A stretch of DNA of 34,455 nucleotides from an uncultured Clostridium sp. (lineage in GTDB: Bacteria; Bacillota; Clostridia; Clostridiales; Clostridiaceae), in NCBI RefSeq assembly GCF_934754925.1, contig NZ_CAKVJA010000027.1, positions 1 through 34,455 of the forward strand. Direction: 5' to 3'. Shown here piece after piece: positions 31,337 through 34,455 of this stretch (position 1 is its first letter; the number at the start of each line of letters is the position of its first letter). The notes beneath the pieces were generated by a model. It ran no database searches and was not told the origin of the DNA. It was given only the letters and a program-made list of their open reading frames with translations. The translations under genes and the position numbers were made by a program.

Positions 31337-33299
31337 GTTAGCTAGCAAAAATTTAAAAAAGAGTATTAAAGATTATACAATTTATTTTTTAACATTAGTA
31401 TTTGGTATTTGTATTTTTTATACTTTTAATTCAATAGAATCTCAAAGAGTAATGATGGATTTAAGTGAAATTCAAGCTGGCGCATTTCAAATAATAGATG
31501 TATTTATGTCTGTAGCATCAGTATTTATTTCTTTTATTTTAGGGTTTTTAATAGTTTATGCTAATAATTACTTAATAAAAAGAAGAAAAAAGGAATTTGG
31601 TATTTACATGACTTTAGGTATGGAAAATAAACAACTTTCAAGAATAATATTTGTAGAAACAATATTAATTGGTTTAATTTCTTTAGCTGTGGGAATAGGA
31701 ATAGGAACTATACTTTCTCAAGGATTATCAATATTTACAGCTAAATTATTTAAAGTGAAGCTAGTAAACTTTACATTTGTGTTTTCTAAATTAGCATTTG
31801 TTAAGACTGTTATGTGTTTTGGATTAATATATTTAGTAGTTTTAATATTTAATTCATTTACTATAAGAAAGGTTAAGCTAATAGACTTACTAACATCTGC
31901 AAAGAAAAATGAAAAGTTAAAAGTAAAGAATATTTGGGTTTCAGTTATAGTATTTTTAATTAGTGTAGCAATGATAGGTGCGGCATATTATTTAGTTATA
32001 AAAAATGGAATAGCAATAATAAGTCCATCAGCTATAGGAATTCCTGTATTATTGGGATCAGTAGGAACAATATTATTTTTCTTTTCATTATCAGGATTTT
32101 TACTTAAAGTTATGCAAAGTAATAAGAAATTTTACTTAAAAGATTTAAACATGTTTATTTTAAGACAAATTAATAGTAAGATAAACACTACTTTTATTTC
32201 AATGTCATTTATTTGTTTAATGTTATTTGTTGCAATATGTACATTTTCAAGTGGGCTTGGAATTAGTAGAGGACTTAATAAGGATGTAGCAGATTTAACA
32301 CAATTTGATGCAACATTATGGAATTTGAATGGTGATAATTTAATTGATTCTTTAGGAAAGAGTAGTATAGATAGTTTTGCTGATTATGCACAATATACAA
32401 ACTATGATAGTAAGGTTCCTTATAGCAAATTCTTAACTTCAGATGGAATTGAAAAGGGAAGCAGTTATTATCCTGTTTTTACTGATTCAGATATTATGGC
32501 AATTAGCCTTACTGATTTTAATAATATATTAAGATTATTAGGAAAAGATCAAGTATCATTAAAGGAAAATGAATATTTAGCTTTTACAGATATAGGTGAT
32601 ATGCAAAAAATTATTCAAGAATCAATAAATGATAAAACTAAAATAAATATAAATGGAAAAGAATTAATTCCAGCAGATATTAAGGTTCTTAATATAACTA
32701 GCTATGACTCAACTATGAAAAGTAATATATGTACATTTGTGGTTAATGATGATTTAGTAAATGAATTACCAACTGTTAATACCTATTTAAATGTAAATTA
32801 TAAAGACGATAAATCATTATCAGAAATAGGTATGCAAGATATAATAAAAAGTAACAATGATAAAAATGGATATCAAGTATATTATATAAATAAAGAAACT
32901 GTAGAAGCAACAACAGCAGGTCTTGGTGCTATGGTGTCTTATTTGGCTATATATATGGGAATTATATTTTTAATAACATCAGCTGCAGTACTTGCACTTC
33001 AACAACTATGTGAATCAGCAGATAATACGTATAGATATGAATTATTAAAAAAGGTTGGAGTAGATGAAAAAATAATAAATAAATCACTATTAACTCAAAT
33101 AGGAATATACTTTATGATGCCTTTAAGTATTGCGTTAGTTCACTCTATAGTTGGATTAAAATTTGCACAAGGGGTAGTTTCTATAGTTGGTGATGGAAGT
33201 ATGATGAAGTATATATTAATTACATTATTAGTGCTAGTAATAGTTTATGGAGGATACTTTATGGCAACATACAATGGTGCAAAGAAGATCATTAGATAG
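31326..33299 (+). CDS. ABC transporter permease, BceB type (FtsX-like)
   Basis: A 657-residue permease with the BceB layout of about ten membrane helices: one near residues 18-38, FtsX-type blocks in the N-terminal and C-terminal parts, and a large extracellular segment of about 200 residues (about 330-530) between helices 7 and 8, the part that determines peptide recognition in this family. MYFKLASKNLKKSIKDYTIYFLT is the typical N terminus. It is translated from an ATG at 31326 behind GGAGGTGA, inside the end of the ATPase gene. It would signal to the BceS-like kinase as well as detoxify. Confidence 0.92.
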   Translation: MYFKLASKNLKKSIKDYTIYFLTLVFGICIFYTFNSIESQRVMMDLSEIQAGAFQIIDVFMSVASVFISFILGFLIVYANNYLIKRRKKEFGIYMTLGMENKQLSRIIFVETILIGLISLAVGIGIGTILSQGLSIFTAKLFKVKLVNFTFVFSKLAFVKTVMCFGLIYLVVLIFNSFTIRKVKLIDLLTSAKKNEKLKVKNIWVSVIVFLISVAMIGAAYYLVIKNGIAIISPSAIGIPVLLGSVGTILFFFSLSGFLLKVMQSNKKFYLKDLNMFILRQINSKINTTFISMSFICLMLFVAICTFSSGLGISRGLNKDVADLTQFDATLWNLNGDNLIDSLGKSSIDSFADYAQYTNYDSKVPYSKFLTSDGIEKGSSYYPVFTDSDIMAISLTDFNNILRLLGKDQVSLKENEYLAFTDIGDMQKIIQESINDKTKININGKELIPADIKVLNITSYDSTMKSNICTFVVNDDLVNELPTVNTYLNVNYKDDKSLSEIGMQDIIKSNNDKNGYQVYYINKETVEATTAGLGAMVSYLAIYMGIIFLITSAAVLALQQLCESADNTYRYELLKKVGVDEKIINKSLLTQIGIYFMMPLSIALVHSIVGLKFAQGVVSIVGDGSMMKYILITLLVLVIVYGGYFMATYNGAKKIIR

Positions 33300-33303
33300 A
33301 ATA

Positions 33304-33340
33304 AATAATAAAATTTAATTAATTATATATTTTTATTATT
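33304..33340 (+). terminator. Weak terminator-like hairpin after the BceB-like gene
   Basis: AATAATAAAA (33304-33313) can pair with TTTTATTATT (about 33331-33340). All pairs are A-T and the tail is poor, so this is only a tentative end of the bceAB-like operon. Confidence 0.3.
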
Positions 33341-33433
33341 GAAATTATTTTCATTATGTAGGATACTTTTATCGTAGACTTTTAATATATTATATGAAGT
33401 CAATATAAATGGGGAGTTACGGGAGAAGAAGAG

Positions 33434-34063
33434 ATGAAAAAATACAAATGTATAATATTTGATTTAGATGGAACTATGTTAGATACAGAAAAAATGAATA
33501 TGATACCATTACAAAGATTAATTAAAGAAGAGCTATCAATTGATATTAAGTACGAAGATTTACTAAAGTACAGAGCTTATGCAGGAAAGACAACATTAAA
33601 AATGCTAGGATTTAAAGATATTGAAGCTTCTTATAGTAAATGGGTTAAATATGTTAACGAATATGAAGATGGAGCAAAGCTATATGAAGGTTTTGATGAG
33701 GTTATAAAAGGGTTAGATGAAAATGGAATACTTTGTGGGATAGCTAGCTCTAAAATGAAGTCTCAATATGAAATAGATTTTTTGAAAACAGGTCTTCAAA
33801 GTTATATGAAAAGCGTAATTTTAGCAGAAGATACAGAAAATCATAAGCCACATCCAGAGCCATTACTTAAGGCTATAGAAATATTAAATATAGAACCTAA
33901 GGATGCAATGTATGTTGGAGATACTTTTGCAGATTATAAATCTACTAAGGCAGCAGGAATGGATTTTGGGTTAGCTGTATGGGGAGCGACGGATCTTGAT
34001 GGTATAAAAGCCGATCATTATTTAAATACGCCAAAAGATATTTTGAAGGTATTAAATTTATAA
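33434..34063 (+). CDS. HAD-superfamily phosphatase (subfamily IA)
   Basis: A 209-residue HAD hydrolase: motif I DLDGT with nucleophile D10, a helical cap (about 16-85), motif II IASSK, motif III Lys in HKPHPEP and motif IV GDTFADYKST. It resembles phosphoglycolate phosphatase, pyrophosphatase PpaX and beta-phosphoglucomutase; sequence alone does not choose between them. The ribosome binding site is purine-rich rather than ideal (GGGAGAAGAAG). It is monocistronic with a strong terminator, followed by a sugar transporter operon. Confidence 0.9.
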   Translation: MKKYKCIIFDLDGTMLDTEKMNMIPLQRLIKEELSIDIKYEDLLKYRAYAGKTTLKMLGFKDIEASYSKWVKYVNEYEDGAKLYEGFDEVIKGLDENGILCGIASSKMKSQYEIDFLKTGLQSYMKSVILAEDTENHKPHPEPLLKAIEILNIEPKDAMYVGDTFADYKSTKAAGMDFGLAVWGATDLDGIKADHYLNTPKDILKVLNL

Positions 34064-34092
34064 TAGTATGTAATTAAATAAATTAGATTAAT

Positions 34093-34135
34093 AAAAAAAT
34101 TGCTATATCAAAATTTTGATATGGCAATTTTTTTT
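34093..34135 (+). terminator. Terminator after the HAD gene
   Basis: A stem of about 20 bp with almost no loop (AAATTGCTATATCAAAA against TTTTGATATGGCAATTT) is followed by a T run, 30 bp after the stop. Confidence 0.92.
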
Positions 34136-34143
34136 ATTATTAA

Positions 34144-34192
34144 AGTTAACTTATTTTAACAAAAGCAAATGGGCTGTTAAAATAAGTTAACT
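34144..34192. promoter_or_regulatory. 18-bp inverted repeat upstream of the sugar ABC operon
   Basis: AGTTAACTTATTTTAACA (34144-34161) is exactly complementary to TGTTAAAATAAGTTAACT (34175-34192) across a 13-nt loop. No T run follows, so it is not a standard terminator. It may be an operator pair for a regulator of the downstream transporter (each arm holds GTTAAC and TTAACA), or a structured leader. Confidence 0.5.
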
Positions 34193-34211
34193 AGCCTCTA
34201 ATATTTTCTTA

Positions 34212-34233
34212 ATATAGGTAAAGTAACCTATAT
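34212..34233. promoter_or_regulatory. Second palindrome upstream of the sugar ABC operon
   Basis: ATATAGGT (34212-34219) and ACCTATAT (34226-34233) form an 8-bp inverted repeat with a 6-nt centre, 28 bp before the start codon. It may act as an operator or leader hairpin. Confidence 0.4.
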
Positions 34234-34260
34234 GAGGAAGAGGAATTAAGGAGGATTAAA

Positions 34261-34455
34261 ATGACAGAGCAATATCTAGAAATAAATAATATAAAACCTA
34301 ATAAAGCTATATTAGTAAAAAGAAGAAAAATAACTAAAGGAGAAATGGAACCATATTTCTACTTAATACCTGCATTTATTATATTTGGGCTATTTGTATT
34401 TTATCCTTTTGTAAAAACAATAATAATGAGTATGTCTACTACTAATATAAGAGGA
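34261..34455 (+). CDS. Sugar ABC transporter permease, MalF/UgpA type (partial, 3' end outside window)
   Basis: Only the first 65 codons are present, running off the window end with no stop. The start ATG follows AAGGAGG. The product begins with a charged cytosolic stretch and then EPYFYLIPAFIIFGLFVFYPFVKTIIMS, the characteristic first membrane helix of carbohydrate ABC permeases of the MalF/UgpA group, ending in STTNIRG. A second permease and a binding protein gene are expected downstream. Two palindromes upstream suggest specific control. Confidence 0.82.
   Translation, partial: MTEQYLEINNIKPNKAILVKRRKITKGEMEPYFYLIPAFIIFGLFVFYPFVKTIIMSMSTTNIRG

Noticed and set aside
1..34455. CRISPR array, prophage, toxin-antitoxin or restriction system
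   Set aside because: There are no regularly spaced short direct repeats, and none of the encoded proteins shows nuclease, phage structural, integrase, antitoxin or restriction motifs. The three dispersed elements are long and far apart.

Overview
The window is strongly AT-rich, with A/T-ending codons and near-canonical AGGAGG ribosome binding sites. Protein families point to a fermentative, Gram-positive anaerobe of Clostridium sensu stricto type: acetate kinase, a molybdenum nitrate-reductase-like electron sink, a LtaS-family enzyme and a BceRS/BceAB peptide-defence module. It looks like ordinary chromosome. I see no integrase, transposase, phage gene, plasmid gene, tRNA or CRISPR array.

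Layout. 1-343 is the 3' end of a ribosomal operon (23S tail, 5S, terminator). 419-9092 holds housekeeping and unassigned genes: DUF488 protein, a methyltransferase on the minus strand, a PRPP-synthetase-like phosphoribosyltransferase, a small ORF plus a DUF6734-like protein, ackA, a hypothetical protein, a GltD-like flavoprotein and a TRM11-like methyltransferase. 9129-10493 is the infC-rpmI-rplT translation operon, with a clear promoter, an attenuator-type leader and an AUC start codon for infC. 10571-17220 has a PHP phosphoesterase, a three-gene nitrate-reductase-like operon (catalytic subunit, polyferredoxin, NADH:acceptor flavoprotein), a cation diffusion facilitator with two palindromic operator candidates, and rluF. 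17276-27489 is mostly envelope: ltaS with an extra C-terminal domain, a DedA protein, a heterodimeric ABC exporter divergent from an AraC-type regulator, and a two-gene glycolipid/phospholipid operon (MGDG-synthase-type glycosyltransferase, broken by a frameshift, and a PlsY-like acyltransferase). 27673-33299 is a BceRS two-component system and BceAB transporter separated by a GNAT acetyltransferase and an inverted DUF2871 gene. The window ends with a HAD phosphatase and the start of a sugar ABC transporter permease gene.

The most unusual feature is a dispersed intergenic element present three times (about 1031-1516, 20264-20842 and 25371-25728), always in the same orientation and always filling the gap between the stop codons of convergent genes. 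The best-delimited copy has perfect 16-bp terminal inverted repeats. All copies fold into a roughly 200-nt imperfect hairpin followed by further stem-loops. Corresponding arm positions differ between copies in a compensatory way, so the structure is kept while the sequence drifts. The terminal repeats contain TAA in the orientation that supplies stop codons to flanking genes. It could be a miniature inverted-repeat element adopted as a bidirectional 3' end, or a structured RNA family. I do not recognise it as a named family.
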